DNA of 64,000 bases, taken from NCBI GenBank assembly GCA_015847255.1, contig JADLZK010013206.1, positions 124,001 through 188,000 of the forward strand. Direction: 5' to 3'. A model generated the notes under the pieces. That model worked only from the letters and a program-made list of their open reading frames with translations. It was not told the origin of the DNA and searched no databases. Both the position numbers and the translations under genes were made by a program. Shown piece after piece: positions 13,301-25,130 of this stretch (the stretch's first letter is position 1; every line of letters begins with the position of its first letter). This DNA is from Hyparrhenia diplandra (lineage: Eukaryota > Streptophyta > Magnoliopsida > Poales > Poaceae).

Positions 13301-16300
13301 GAGCAAGGAACTTCTTCATTTACGTCCAAGATTACAATGAAGCTGATCCAAGGACACATCAAGGATTGGACCTTACTAGGGTCACAACTAGAGAACTTAT
13401 AGCGTAAGTACCAATCTGCTTGTTGCATTATACTCGTTCCATTGCTAGTATTGTAACAACACTCTAATAGACAAACAACACCATAGTTTTTAAGGCGTCC
13501 TAGTCATCGCCTAGGCGCTAAAAAAACTTGGGCGTCCCCATCGCCATGGCCAAAAATCAGCAAATGAGAGAGGAGGGGAGGCAGAAGAGAGAGGAACAAC
13601 CAGAGGAGGAATGGGAAGGCCAAACAGTTGTCCCTGCTCCATCCCCATCGGCTCCGAACGCTATGGCCATCACAAAACTTCTGCAACATCAAACATCTGG
13701 GAGGGGCAGCAGTAGTCAGCAACTCTCGATCTGCGATCACAGGCGACTGGAGGGGATCTGGAAGGGGGCGGCACCGCAACATCAGACATTTGGGAGGGCA
13801 GCAGCAGTCAGCAACTCTCGATCTGCGATCTACAGGCGACTGGAGGGGATCTGGAAGGGGGCGGCACCATCAGTGAAGGGGAGAGGAGGTAGGGTGGAAT
13901 GGTTGTGGGCGGCATCAGTGCAAATGGAGAACGGGAGAGGGAGGGACGGAGAAAAAGTCGTGCATAGAGGGGCGGCGGCGTCGGAGACCTGGAGTGCTTG
14001 TATGGGGAGGTTTGAGGGAATTAGGTCACACAATATGCCAGGAAGCACATATGGGCTGGGCCTTTCTTAGTGTCTTGTCCTTCTTCATTTTTTTTTTTCT
14101 TTCATTTGTGCTGCTGCTTTGAAGTTTATCACAATACAATTGGATCGCCTTTACAATCACCTAGGCGATTGGGGGGGTGGGCTCGCCAAGTCGCCTTAGC
14201 GCCTTAAAAACAAATGCCCCAAACAACAACAAAAAATCCACCACCAGAGTCCCCGGCATGTAGACAAAAAAAAGAATAACATACTTGTAAACCTGAATTT
14301 CCCTTTTAGTGTAATAGTGAAGGTGTGAGTTATGGCTTACCTATAGTATTAGGGTGTCTCACCAATACAATTCTTACTAGAAATGGTCGCGGCGTTGCCG
14401 CCAGGCCATTAGGGCCTGTGATATTTTGTACTCCAAATAAATTTTTTTGTGAATTGAATTCAAGAACTATTAATATTGTATTCACATAGGCTTTGTTTTT
14501 TTATTTTTATAGCTAAAATGTTTATAATCTACATAGATAAGTTAGTTTTTTTTAGTGTCAGGTTTGTAGCATGTTGTTGTAGTTGTTATATATTTTGGAG
14601 GGTTCATCATGATGATGGTATCATTTTAGTTATATTTTTTTGTTTTTTAAATGGAACTATCATATCGTTTTTACTATATGATGATGAGTAATGGGCAGTG
14701 TGTTGGGTTAGGGTTAAGGTGATTGGATAAGTATTAAGGTTAGCTATGTGTCGTTGTAACTATCTGAATGTAGTAAGTAACATTTTTCTTTTGTTGTTGA
14801 AATGGAACTTTCACTAAAAGTATTTATGAAGGGAGAGAAGCAGAAGTAGCCGGAAGATTAAAATGATGTTATTTCTCATGAGGAGTGCTTAACAATTTTT
14901 TTTTATTTTAAGTTTCTTATTTGATTTTCTTATTTACCCCTAAGAAACAAAGGTGAAAATGTTCAGTTAAAACTATTTACTTAAACACGTTCTATTATGG
15001 ATCCTTTGCATAGATTTATTTTTGAGGATTCGAAATGATTTATTTTTTTTTTTTTCTTTTTATAATTTTCCTGTGATTAACTATGTAATTTCAAAGTTTC
15101 ACAAAATTTGTTCATAAAAGAAAAAAGATTTGTAGGAAAGGAAACCAGCTTCAGACCGTATTTGGCCCATTAAGGCCCATGTAGCGGGAAAGTCGGCCCA
15201 AGTAAGAAGGCAGGCCTGCCTGGACTGCGGGCTGATTTCAGAAAAAGTAGAGGGCTTTTTCTAAAAACCTGGGAGAGGAAGATGGACTGCGGGTTACATT
15301 TTGTCGAGTTGAAGGTTTTTTTTGCAAAATGGACGAGATTCGCCCGATCTGGGCCGTCCGTCCGCCGATCGGGATGGCCGAGGCCAGCCAGCGACGGGCC
15401 ACGCTGGATGGCCTTCTTTTTGGTGCACAAATCGTTTAGAGAGGATTCTGAATTTTCAAATCCATTGTTGACATTGCTTGGCGTTGCATCTTACCTATGA
15501 ACTAAATTGTAGTTAGCATCTGGACTTTCCCTAGTGCACTCTTGCTACATTCAGGCGGTGCTCCTACAAGATCCATTGTTAACATTGCTGCTTCACAGAT
15601 TCTACATGGATACCATTTTATTCCATAAGTTGTGCAAAGATATTTCTTTTGAATATTGCTCTTATGTTCTTGTGTAAAATAATAAAATTCAACCTGTGCA
15701 TGTTCCAATCCCTTAATGTGTTCATGACATGTGGGTCCATGATCCACATGTCAGTGGCACATTTTGGGATTGCAATTTTCAAATAACTAACCCCTTTCTG
15801 CAGAAAGGTAACTTCATGTTCCATTTGTATTTCAGAAAATATGGTCTAAGTGATGATACAGTGGATTTCATTGGACATGCACTTGCTCTTCATAGAGATG
15901 ATCGTTATCTTAATGAACCGGCACTTGATACAGTGAAAAGGATGAAAGTAAGTCTTGGCCAAAGCTGCTTCCTAGTTGTTGATATATTAAAACTTGTGTG
16001 CTTCCTAATGGTTTGAATATGTTTCCTTACCTATCGTGTGCTTTTAGCTATATGCAGAGTCTCTTGCACGCTTTCAAAGGAGGCTCTCCATATATCTATC
16101 CGCTATATGGGCTGGGTGAGCTACCACAGGTCAGTCAAATTCGAATTTGTTAATAGGGGCTTGAGCGTTTATACCCCTGTTTTCTTGACCATATGTGATT
16201 TTACTCCTGTTTTTTTTAACTTTGTGATTTTACCCCTACTTTTTTTAAAACGAAGACAGACTTTGCCCCCTGGTCCGTTAAGACCACATAACGGTGTTAA

Positions 16301-18728
16301 CTTTTGGCCAAATGGACAACTTTGCCCATGCGTTTTTGCCCCTTTTTTTCTATGGTTCATGTGTTTTTACCCCTACTTTTGGACATCAATCTAGCAATTT
16401 TTGTACAAAATTTTGACAGCATATTCGCGAAATTTCGACAGCATTTCACCTAACAATACACATAAACACAATCTGATATCACACAAATAATATATATATG
16501 ATCCATATCCATGCAACTTGTCAATACAGTACCACAACGAAGTCAACATAAAGGTCCAAATGACATGACACACCATCACATAGTACTAGTGAGTTCTGTA
16601 GGCAAGTAGCTTCTATTCAAGCATCGAAACCTAATAACCTAGCAAGCCTCCCAGTAGTTGCTCCTCTTCCCCTCCTTACTCTTCCACTCCCTCTTCCTGC
16701 ACTTGCACTGTACATGAAAAAGGAGAAGTACTATGTTAGTAAAGTTCATAAAATTTGTAGTAAAAAAGAAGTAATGTTGGATTGTCTCACTTTATCTCAT
16801 TGCTTGGCACTCCAGACTCCATTCCCCTTCCCCTTCCTCCCTCTTCCAGTTGGAGCACCACTCGGGCGTGGGAGAGAAGGGAGCCCACCCGGCCTCCTAG
16901 ACAAGCAGGGTAGGGAGATCTGGCGGGGGAGAGAGATCCGGCGGGGGGGAGAGCTCGGAGGAAGGGCCGCCGGCGCTCAGCTGAAACCCTAGCGGAGCGG
17001 ACGTCTCGGCTGCCGGTCGCTGTCGGGCACCGCACGGACGGAGTCGTGCCTGTTCGATGGTGAGGAAAAACAGAAGGGCACGGAGGTCCTTTTGCCCTCC
17101 AGTTTTTTTTTTTTGGGGCCTTTTAGTCCATCTATTACCGACGGTGTTACGATGGAGGGGCAAACGGAACCTTCGTTTCAAAAAACTGAGGGCAAAAACG
17201 CAAAGTTAAAAAAGGAGGGGCAAAATCACATTTAGACTCCAAAATAGGGGTAAAAACACTAAATCCCCTTGTTAATATAATACTTCTCGAACGCGCATCA
17301 TGTTCCTTGTTGATGACACAGTGCTTGTTTTGGGCTACAGGGTTTTGCACGACTGAGTGCTGTTTATGGTGGTACTTACATGTTAAACAAGCCAGAGTGC
17401 AAGGTCTTATTTTTCACCTCTCTTCACATAATTTGGATGACAAGAAAATGCTCTCCTTTTTATCTGCGTTGCCTCATTTTGTAGGTTGAATTCGATATGG
17501 AGGGGAAAGTGTGTGGTGTCACATCTGAAGGTGAAACTGCAAAGTGCAAGAAGGTGGTCTGTGATCCTTCAGTATTTACCAAACAAGGTGAATACTCTCT
17601 ATCCAAATTTTAAAGGGCTTGGTCATTTCGGTGCCAAATACTTATATTTTGCTAGATGACAAGCTAATTTACGGAACTTCTGGTGTTTTTGCTAAACTTT
17701 TTTTTTTCTCATTTTTTGCCACCCTAATGTTTCTCAAACAGGTTAGGAAGATCGGTAGAGTTGTACGAGCAATTGCTATCATGAGCCATCCAATCCCTAA
17801 TACAAATGAGTCCCACTCGGTTCAAATTATTTTGCCTCAGAAACAACTTGGACGCGGATCAGACATGTGAGGCCTTCTCTCATGCTGATATATTAATCAC
17901 TAGATTTACTTGAACACTTTTATCAAGTGGATCACTATGCTTGACACATTTATGCTATTTCTGTCCATATCCTCTTTTTAGGTATGTCTTCTGTTGCTCA
18001 TACACGCACAATGTTGCGCCCAGAGGGAAGTTCATTGCATTTGTGTCGCAGAAGCAGAGACTGATAATCCCCAGTCTGAGCTAAAGCCTGGAATTGATCT
18101 ACTTGGTCCTGTAGATGAGATATTCTATGATATTTATGACAGATATGAACCAGTGAATGAACCATCTCTTGATAATTGCTTTGTCTCAACGGTAAGATGT
18201 GCAGTATATGTTAATAGAATGAACATTTAACTTCATTGTTTAAACATTCTACTAAATCTTTGTGGCTGTTTCACCATGCAGAGCTATGATGCCACCACAC
18301 ATTTGAAACAACTGTAACAGATGTTCTGAACATGTATACAATGATCACTGGAAAGGTAACATGGAGTTCATCTTTATTTTTATGATTGGAGTGATATAGC
18401 TTGAAGTAGTCTTTGGTTAGTGTACTGTGCTAAAATGTTGGTCAAACTTTAAGTTCAATTAAAAGAAGACTTGTGAATTTGTGATATTTTTATCGAGTAG
18501 TTACAACTAACTGAGCATTGTATCATGACTTGAAGCACATCTTATTTTGAGCGAGCTAGATACCTAAACAAAAAAATCGTCTGTAATTTCAAGCTTTAAT
18601 GAATCTAGTTTCGATCTACTTTATGTTGCAAATATGGATCAAACATGTGCATCCTAACTCTGATCTCATTGCAGACTGTGGATCTTAGTGTGGATCTGAG
18701 TGCTGCTAGTGCTGCTGAAGAATACTGA
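10395..18728 (+). CDS. GDI: Rab GDP-dissociation inhibitor, copy 2 (13 exons; four single-base indels)
   Basis: Same exon structure and phases as copy 1: 10395-10481, 12367-12429, 12568-12651, 13016-13123, 13231-13403, 15836-15947, 16048-16129, 17341-17403, 17485-17587, 17742-17866, 17982-18191, 18282-18355, 18675-18728 (TGA). The ideal product is about 445 residues and ends, like copy 1, in SAASAAEEY. Differences from copy 1 are mostly synonymous. Four exons are one base off the expected length: exon 7 is long (CAAAGG near 16075-16078), exon 9 long (near 17572), exon 11 short (near 18047) and exon 12 short (near 18304). Read literally, translation stops in exon 7 after about 232 residues. 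All donors and acceptors are intact. Introns 5 and 7 are swollen by transposons. Either a recent pseudogene or sequence errors. Confidence 0.93.
11850..12076. repeat. Possible MITE in intron 1 of GDI copy 2
   Basis: Begins GGCCATGTTTAGCAGCGCTCCAG and ends ...TGCCAACAGGCAATGGGGCC, so the edges are roughly inverted copies (GGCC[AC][TC][AG]TT...). The body repeats CTCCAGAACT/AGCTCC words. Target duplication not resolved. Confidence 0.3.
13486..14211. mobile_element. Non-autonomous TIR transposon in intron 5 of GDI copy 2
   Basis: The left end reads GTTTTTAAGGCG and the right end CGCCTTAAAAAC, a perfect 12-bp terminal inversion. Further CCTAGGCG/CGCCTAGG words sit just inside both ends. The interior is a GC-rich 93-bp tandem duplication plus a purine-rich block with an ORF that resembles nothing known to me. 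The target duplication is not clear, so the superfamily is left open. Confidence 0.6.
13683..13868. repeat. 93-bp tandem duplication
   Basis: Two adjacent copies, 13683-13775 and 13776-13868, each starting GCAACATC and ending GGGGGCGGCACC, differ at only a few positions. They lie inside the TIR element of intron 5. Confidence 0.8.
14212..15835 (+). other. Remainder of intron 5, GDI copy 2
   Basis: AT-rich intron sequence. A GC-richer patch at about 15160-15420 (GGCCCATTAAGGCCCATG, then GGGCCGTCCGTCCGCC) looks like another small insertion, but I could not define its ends. No gene seen. Confidence 0.4.
16156..17268. mobile_element. Mutator-like element (non-autonomous MULE) in intron 7 of GDI copy 2
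   Basis: A perfect 9-bp target duplication TTGTTAATA flanks the element (16147-16155 and 17269-17277). The ends are long inverted repeats of roughly 100 bases: GGGGCTTGAGCGTTTATACC on the left against GGGGATTTAGTGTTTTTACC for the reverse complement of the right. The likeness continues through TGTGATTTT, TTTTTTTAACTTTG and AAACGAAG. A 9-bp duplication with TIRs of about 100 bp is the hallmark of Mutator-like elements. The 1.1-kb body has no transposase. It has an AT-rich half and a GC-rich block at about 16800-17080 that may be a captured fragment. Confidence 0.85.
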
Positions 18729-20297
18729 TTTCAGTCATAGTGTCATGTTTATCAAAGATCACATAGTCGGGGCAGCACATGGAAACTTTAATGAATGGCT
18801 GGTATGAGTTCATTCGGTCCATATCATATCATGCCCCTTCTACTGTTCTGCTAAATGTCTACTGGGTACTTGTCGCTGGCAGAACTATGCATAATATTGA
18901 CTCAAGTTGATGGACGGTGATGGTTCTGTTATTTACTAGTTGATCGAATGGTGTAAACATTAATACAGTGACCATCATGGTTGTGTGATGTATCATAACT
19001 GTTCAGTAAATTTGGTTTCTTTACTGTGGAGTTCTGCTCGATGCTATTGAGTGCTGCCTGATCTGCTTGTTCTACTATGTCCATCTGCTTGTTCTACTAT
19101 GTATACTGGGTACATGTTGCTTGCAGAACTTGAGAATTCTGCACAATATTGACTCAAGTTGATGGACGATGGTGGTTCTATTATGACTAGTTAATTGAAC
19201 TTTGTGATCATAACTGTCCAGTAAATTTGGGCTCTTTGCTGTTGAGTTCTGCTTGATTCTATTCAAGTTTGTCACCCACCGAGTTCTTCAAAGATTTTTT
19301 TTTTAGGGACGAGTGCCAAATATCTTTTTGGTCTGATGTGTCATAACATGACCTTTGGCTCTTGTGATGGGTGTTGTTTGCCATATTGTGCTATTGTTTT
19401 GGCAGGTGGAGTCTGGTGACTGAATTTTGTGTTCCACATGATATGGTGTTGAAAGGTTTGGATCGTTGTATATCATTTCTATTTTCAACCAGAAAAGTTT
19501 CTGGTGTTGCTGGATGCTGGTGCTGGTGCTGTCAGTGTCATCGCAATCAAAAGGCCGTTTTGCTGCAGCTGCATAGATAATGATTGATTCTTGTCTTGCC
19601 TCCATATTTTAGATTCGGAAAGACCAACGAAGGATCATGAAAGTTACCAGCCACAGCGTTTGGACCATAGAGTCACTGTAATGGTTACAGTAGATATATT
19701 ATAAATGTATCAGCTGTCTTTTCTGGCTGCCATGAGTGATGCTACCTGCAAAAAACGAAAAACTAAGCAAACTAGGAAGAACTAGATGTTTCTCGCCCAG
19801 TTAGATGAGCTAGGCTCATATTCTATGCTGGTTACAAGCCACTGTCGTATTGTACACATGTTTTGGCTGGATGAAGTATATTGTGGCAGTAATGAGATGA
19901 CGTTGAGAGTTTTTGTTTCTTGCTGGATTTCTGTGGCAATAGTGGTATGATGTTGGAAGATTCGTCTCTTGTTGAGTTAATGAATTTCGTTTCTACCTTA
20001 CCTGAGTTTGGTCTCATCTCGTAATCCAAATATATATACGTAGAAGACACAATGACCACCGTATGGCCATTGTCACATTGCAAAAGTATCTTCTTCAGAA
20101 TTTTGGGCACAGATGACTGACTACTCGTGAGATCACAAACATGAAATGTACCATAATATATACCAGCAGTGTTTTACACTTTTTGCGGCTCTAGGGCTGC
20201 GAGTGAAGCCATTGCTGTAGAGATCGAAAACGAAACATGTCATTACTGTCGCTTTCTCCCTGTTTGCAACTGCTGCCTCGTCGATCGTCCTCCCCAG
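18729..20297. other. Spacer between convergent GDI copy 2 and MLO copy 1
   Basis: Holds the 3' untranslated regions of both genes, which face each other. It includes an imperfect tandem duplication of about 190 bases listed separately. No further gene recognised; 19300-20100 is AT-rich and featureless to me. Confidence 0.4.
18842..19266. repeat. Imperfect tandem duplication downstream of GDI copy 2
   Basis: Two units (about 18842-19052 and 19090-19266) share the order TACTGGGTAC, TTGCAGAACT-like, ATATTGACTCAAGTTGATGG, ACTAGTT, CAGTAAATTTGG and GAGTTCTGCT. They diverge by substitutions and small gaps, so the duplication is not recent. Confidence 0.7.
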
Positions 20298-23200
20298 CTA
20301 CACGTTAGCCTCACCATTCCGGTGCATGGATTCGGCGGTCGGGGAGCTGCCGCCGCCCTCCTTGAACCCGGATCTCTTCTTGGCCTTCTCTGCCCACCCC
20401 AGGACGCCGTGCTGCACATGCTCGTTGAAGATCTCCATCTTGTAGTAGCTCCCCATCTTTGAGCGAGCACAGGCCATCAATCAGGATACTTGCATCGACG
20501 ACAAACTGATATATATGGAGACGAAAATTGCCAATGCACGCACCTGGGTTACGATTGCATAAAGAGGCAGTGTGCTGTAGCTGCAGAGAAGCTGAATGAC
20601 GACCCTGCAGCAGATGGATAGGAGTCAGAATGAAGAACATGAACATGCACAGCAGCCATTTGAATCCTGTGAGATGTACTTGAGGGAGGCCATGAGAATT
20701 ACCCGAGGACGAGCCTGGGCACCAGGAAGCCGATATTGTCCATGAAGCAGGACTCGAATCCATAGGTCATCTTCAAAAGGAAAGTTACGCAGTGTCGTTG
20801 CGTTCAGTTTCAGTCATGGGCATCGGAGGGAGCGCAACTTCAGAATCAGAAATGGTGTGTACTAGTAATTCTTAGTAGTAGTAGTAGTAGTTACCCATAT
20901 CCAGAAGAAGAAGGCGAGCTCAAACGCGTTCTGAAAGAGGATGAAGTGGATGAGGTGCAGGATGATCCGCGGCCGACCGAACCAGAAGTGCTGGTCCGAG
21001 GGCGTCACAACCAGATCGCCCTCGATCGCCTTCTGCTTCTCGGCTACTTCGTAGGCTAACTGAGCTATCACGTGCTCCAACTTTGTGCCAACAGCTAGCA
21101 GAAGCTGCAACGAGTAATTGAACACCCTTATTAAGCACCTAGTCCCTGATGAATGCTTATGATTCAGAACTTGCTTCAAAGTCTGCACTTACAACAAGAG
21201 GAAGGAAAGCCATCCAAAAGTATGTGTGCCAACCTGCAGATTAACAATGTGAGCTGTACTAGTTTGAGAATCTTACAGGACCTATCTTGCTGCATGTTTA
21301 ATTAAAAGGCAAAACTAGTTCTGGGGAAGAATTTACACCAACAGATCGAGAAAAACTATGAAAGTTTTTTTTTAACAAAGGTTGAAATAACGGTTTACCT
21401 TGGACATTGAGCAACAGAAATATCACCACGAAGATCCACAAGCGCCAGCTAAAAAGGCGACAAAAACGACAGCATGGTTAAGTTTATTCATCATGGAGCA
21501 AATTTCCATCAATTTTTTTGCGGGTTAATTTAGAATAGAATTATTACCTTGTACCAACTATTGTTTTAAAATCAGACTCTAAAACCCTCATCATGTACTT
21601 GTGGAAATCAAATTTCAGGTTTCCGCGACAGTGAGTCTGCAATCCAAAAGAATGCATGATTAGATATAAAGAATATAACAGAACGCTATATATCTTGATA
21701 TCCAATGGTGCTTACCATGATAAAACCAAGACGCAATGCGGCGTAGTCTGATTTAGCTACTGAACCATAAAACTGCTTGCGAAATGAATGCTGAACGGGA
21801 AGAAGCAGAAGGAAAGGCTATTAGTTCACCAATAGACTGTTATGTGAGGGCTAAAAAGTCAGTTTTTTCTTTGGAGGGAGTAAATATTATTTTTCAATAT
21901 ACAGGTAATATATGACAGTAGAACATATATGAATGCAGTACACCTTACCAGCCAACCCAACGTCTTAGAGTCTGTGCCAATAACCTCATAATGTTCTCTG
22001 AGAAATGAAACTTGACGCATAGGTAACACCTTCTTAGGTCCTGTAGTTTTACATATCGGATTTTATCAATCCTGTCAACAAACAGGTCTCTATCTTGCGA
22101 AGATAACAACCAAGTAACCAACTGTTCCTTTTTCTTGTTAAGTAAATAACCAGATCATAGACATAGCTTTTGTTTTCACAAATGTTTCCGGTTTCCACAG
22201 AATAAGAAAACATGTTCAAACCAATGTATGTCCTTGCACTAAAATATGAGCAACAACAACAACAAGCTGGTCGTGATACCGTTTCCAGCAGGGTTTTTCT
22301 GAATTTCCTCCTCCCACTTTTTCCATTTGTGTATCTGAGTAAAAAAAGTACAGTAAGAAGCAGCCGTCAAGAAGCAACAAAAGTTCCACAGTTTATTAAC
22401 TGCAACTCTGCAGGCTTATGTCATAAGCTGCTTAATTAATTACCTTTGCGCCTCCTAAAAGCATAGTTGAGGCAGTGAAAAATACATGCGAGACAGCCAG
22501 AACAAATATGAAGATGTGCAGCTGATGCAAGGCTTCTTCGGACAGCAGTGGAACTTTCCCCTGCCAAGACACAAACGCATACCATAAAATAAGAAATTGA
22601 AAATGTCGCGAAAAAAAAAAAAAAAGATAAGATATTGAAAAAGAAACATCAAGACGCCATGTGCCTTGTTTGTTTGATTCTATATTAATAGCTATATCCC
22701 CTATGAATAAAACATTGGCAACCAATATGTTTTTCAGAAATTAAAATCCATGAACAACGAGTATTATGTATCAGAGTCGCATGATTATCCAGTCAGTTCA
22801 CCTCCATTTGGCACAGCCCGGCTTTGACTCCAGCTCCAGCCTCGCTGAGCATCCGTGCTCTACTGATCCCACCGAGGATATCGGGGGCGACAAGACGCGC
22901 CGCCGCCGCAGGAGGAGCATCGTCATCGTGCCCATGTCTTTGGCACGGCAGCATGTAGTTTGTCCAGCTGGGAGGAATGCATGTCCTCTGGATCGTCTCC
23001 TGCAACACCGTCAGCAGCAGGGGAGATGAACCCCAGAAGCATCAGCTCTGCAACAATACACATCACCAACACACAGAAGAGCTGAAATCGTTGAAGACGC
23101 ACGTACGTCTCTGATGAGTAGAAGAAGAAACTAAAAACTTGTTTGTTTTTGGTTCTAGTAGTAGTTACCTTCTTTGACCTTGAGGAGCGCCTCGTAGAGC

Positions 23201-23479
23201 GGCCTCTGATGGTTCTTCTTGAGTGTCTGCACGCATGCCGGTGCCGGCCCAAGAACACCAGAGTTAGTGAAGCTCTCAGCTAATCAGCATCACCGTCCAG
23301 AGCGTGCAGCAAGCCAGCAGCTGAAAAGCAAGCAAGAGCTCCAGCCCCATACGTACCTTGCCGAGGTAATGGAGGCCCCGCTCGGCGGCGAGGGAGATGA
23401 GCACGAGGATGGTACAGACCGCCGCCACGATCCACGTCGGTGTGAACTGCAGCGCCGCCGCCTCGTCGGCCTCCGCCAT
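20298..23479 (-). CDS. MLO: MLO-like seven-transmembrane protein, copy 1 (14 exons; one single-base insertion)
   Basis: Plant MLO proteins are plasma-membrane proteins with seven membrane helices and a C-terminal calmodulin-binding site; some are powdery-mildew susceptibility factors. Exons 5' to 3': 23479-23357, 23226-23169, 23047-22802, 22560-22444, 22334-22280, 22040-21949, 21790-21716, 21636-21548, 21448-21399, 21233-21193, 21104-20895, 20770-20703, 20604-20544, 20456-20298. About 480 residues. Exon 1 has FTPTWIVAAV and GLHYLGK; exon 3 LMLLGFIS and TCIPPSW; exon 4 LHQLHIFIFVLAVSHV; exon 9 WRLWIFVVIFLLLNV; exon 11 GTKLEHVIAQLA; exon 13 CSYSTLPLYAIVTQ. Exon 14 is the calmodulin site with the typical Leu/Trp pair in VLGWAEKAKK. 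The LQFTPTW start resembles Arabidopsis MLO1-type (clade II) members by recollection. Exon 3 has one extra base in a G run on the plus strand (23020-23023). The C-tail is short. Confidence 0.96.
20873..20890. repeat. (TAG)6 microsatellite beside the exon 11 donor of MLO copy 1
   Basis: Six TAG units on the plus strand, read as CTA repeats in the gene, start four bases inside intron 11 right after the donor GTAA. Length changes here could affect splicing. Confidence 0.85.
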
Positions 23480-24107
23480 TGTCCGTCCGGCCGGCCACCT
23501 GTTCCGGACCAGGCTTGCTCCCTATCTCCTTCTAAGACTGGCTGATTGGTTGCCAGTTCCAGGTATCTCCACCAGGAGTGTGTGTGCGCGCTAGCTCGGC
23601 GCTTCTGCGGTTTCCATGGCTTCGTTTTTATGCCGCCGTTGCCGTCGAACTCGAAACGCCACCGAACGCACGTGGAGCCGTGACGACAGTAGGGGAGACG
23701 GCGACAGTGGGGCCCAGTGTCCGGGAGCGAAGAGCTTTCAGGTGGGTCCGGAAAATACGGGAGCGGTGGACGGAAGCTCGCTGGAGCCGGGCAGCCGTTG
23801 TCTCGGAGCTTTGCACGGTGGTGGAAGCAGCTTTGGAGCATGACCACATAACTCGAGAATCAAAGGTCTATCCAAAACTCCAACTATTATTAAGCCTGTC
23901 TTTTCATTAATTATTTATACTATAAAAACAGATGAGAGTCATGGATCCATAAACCCACTTTCACCCCCCTTGAAACATTGAGATGTGAGATGTCAATGCC
24001 AGTGCCATGGTACATGTGCATGTGTATGGGTATGGATGGGCTGCCAAGTGGGGGCATGCTGTCAAGCACAACAACAGAGGTAAATGACAGCAAGAGGAGA
24101 GGGCATA
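23480..24107 (-). promoter_or_regulatory. Upstream region of MLO copy 1
   Basis: Sequence immediately 5' of the MLO start. The first 350 bases are GC-rich with overlapping ORFs that look like composition artefacts; beyond that it is ordinary AT-balanced DNA. No clear TATA box chosen. Confidence 0.35.
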
Positions 24108-24359
24108 CTCCCTCGGTCTCAAAATAGATGTCACTATGAGATGTGTGCTGTCAAATTTTCTCAACTTTAACTAGGTTTGTAGAAAATACGTGCAACATTT
24201 AAATCTCCAAATAAATTTGTTAAAAACTAGACTTAAAAAGATCATTCGATGATACTAATTACTTAGCATAGATATTTATATATTTTAATATATAATAGCG
24301 GCATTTTGAAAACGTTGACTTCTCGGCGAGAATGACATCTATTTTGAGGGCGGAGGGAG
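24108..24359. mobile_element. Stowaway-like MITE
   Basis: Inverted ends CTCCCTCGGTCTCAAAATAG and, reverse complemented, CTCCCTCCGCCCTCAAAATAG continue into GATGTCA on both sides. The element is flanked by the TA dinucleotide (24106-24107 and 24360-24361). CTCCCTCYGTYYC ends with a TA target site are typical of grass Stowaway (Tc1/mariner) MITEs. Length 252 bp, no coding sequence. Confidence 0.88.
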
Positions 24360-24525
24360 TAAATGATTATTTTGAGCGAACCAGACACAAATCCATCTCC
24401 AGTAATCCAGTGTACTGTTTCTCTTTATATATATCTTCTAGTCTTCCCTCATGTACCAGATCTTGTAGGCCCTCACTTGTAGTATCTTCTAGAACCTCCT
24501 AGTGTGTTCCTCGAGTCCTAGCACC

Positions 24526-25122
24526 CTATGATGCACGGATACTTCTAGGGGGTCCGTATCCCGTATCCGATACACACCGGATACGGATACGCCATGGATA
24601 CGCCGCCGGATACGTATCCGGCACCGTACTAGAAAATGTGGTTACGTCTGACATGGATACTTCGTATCCGATACGTTGGTCTTTGGTTTGGATACGGCCC
24701 AACAAGGGCAAATAGGCCCATCCGACCACGAGAAGCAACATGAACTAGCACAAGTGCCCCTGACTGCTCACTCTCTCAATGTGGTGTACACAATATAGTG
24801 TTTTTTGTTTAATCGTCATCATATATTCGATATTATGTAATAACACCTTTATCTCATTATTCTTTGTTAGTACAAATATATGCCCCATGCACTCAAAATC
24901 TCAAATTGTCCTACGTACAAGTGTTGGTGGTTTTACTAATAAGTTGTTAAAATATCATTTTACTTGTATTATGTTATTTTTATATTAATCATGTGTAGTT
25001 ATGAATATATAAAAAAATCTTAGGCGTATCCCCGTGTCACTGTTTTTTTAGAGAATAGTGTATCCGCGTATCCGATCACGTATCGTATCCGATACTTTCG
25101 TATCCGTATCTGGGCAACCCAG
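24526..25122. mobile_element. Non-autonomous hAT element with GTATCC-rich ends
   Basis: A perfect 8-bp target duplication CTAGCACC (24518-24525, 25123-25130) surrounds a 597-bp element. Its terminal inverted repeats are imperfect: CTATGATGCACGGATAC on the left, CTGGGTTGCCCAGATAC for the reverse complement of the right. Many GTATCC/GGATAC hexamers crowd both subterminal regions (24537-24690 and 25060-25110), as expected for hAT transposase binding arrays. An 8-bp duplication is diagnostic of hAT. The middle is AT-rich without a gene. Confidence 0.87.
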
Positions 25123-25130
25123 CTAGCACC

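Noticed and set aside
13528..14070. 180-codon plus-strand ORF as an intronic gene
   Set aside because: Built from a 93-bp duplication inside a TIR element, with low-complexity Arg/Gly/Ser content.
23290..23910. ORFs of 185 and 110 codons around the MLO copy 1 start
   Set aside because: One reads through exon 1 and intron 1 in the wrong frame; the other is on the opposite strand in GC-rich promoter DNA.
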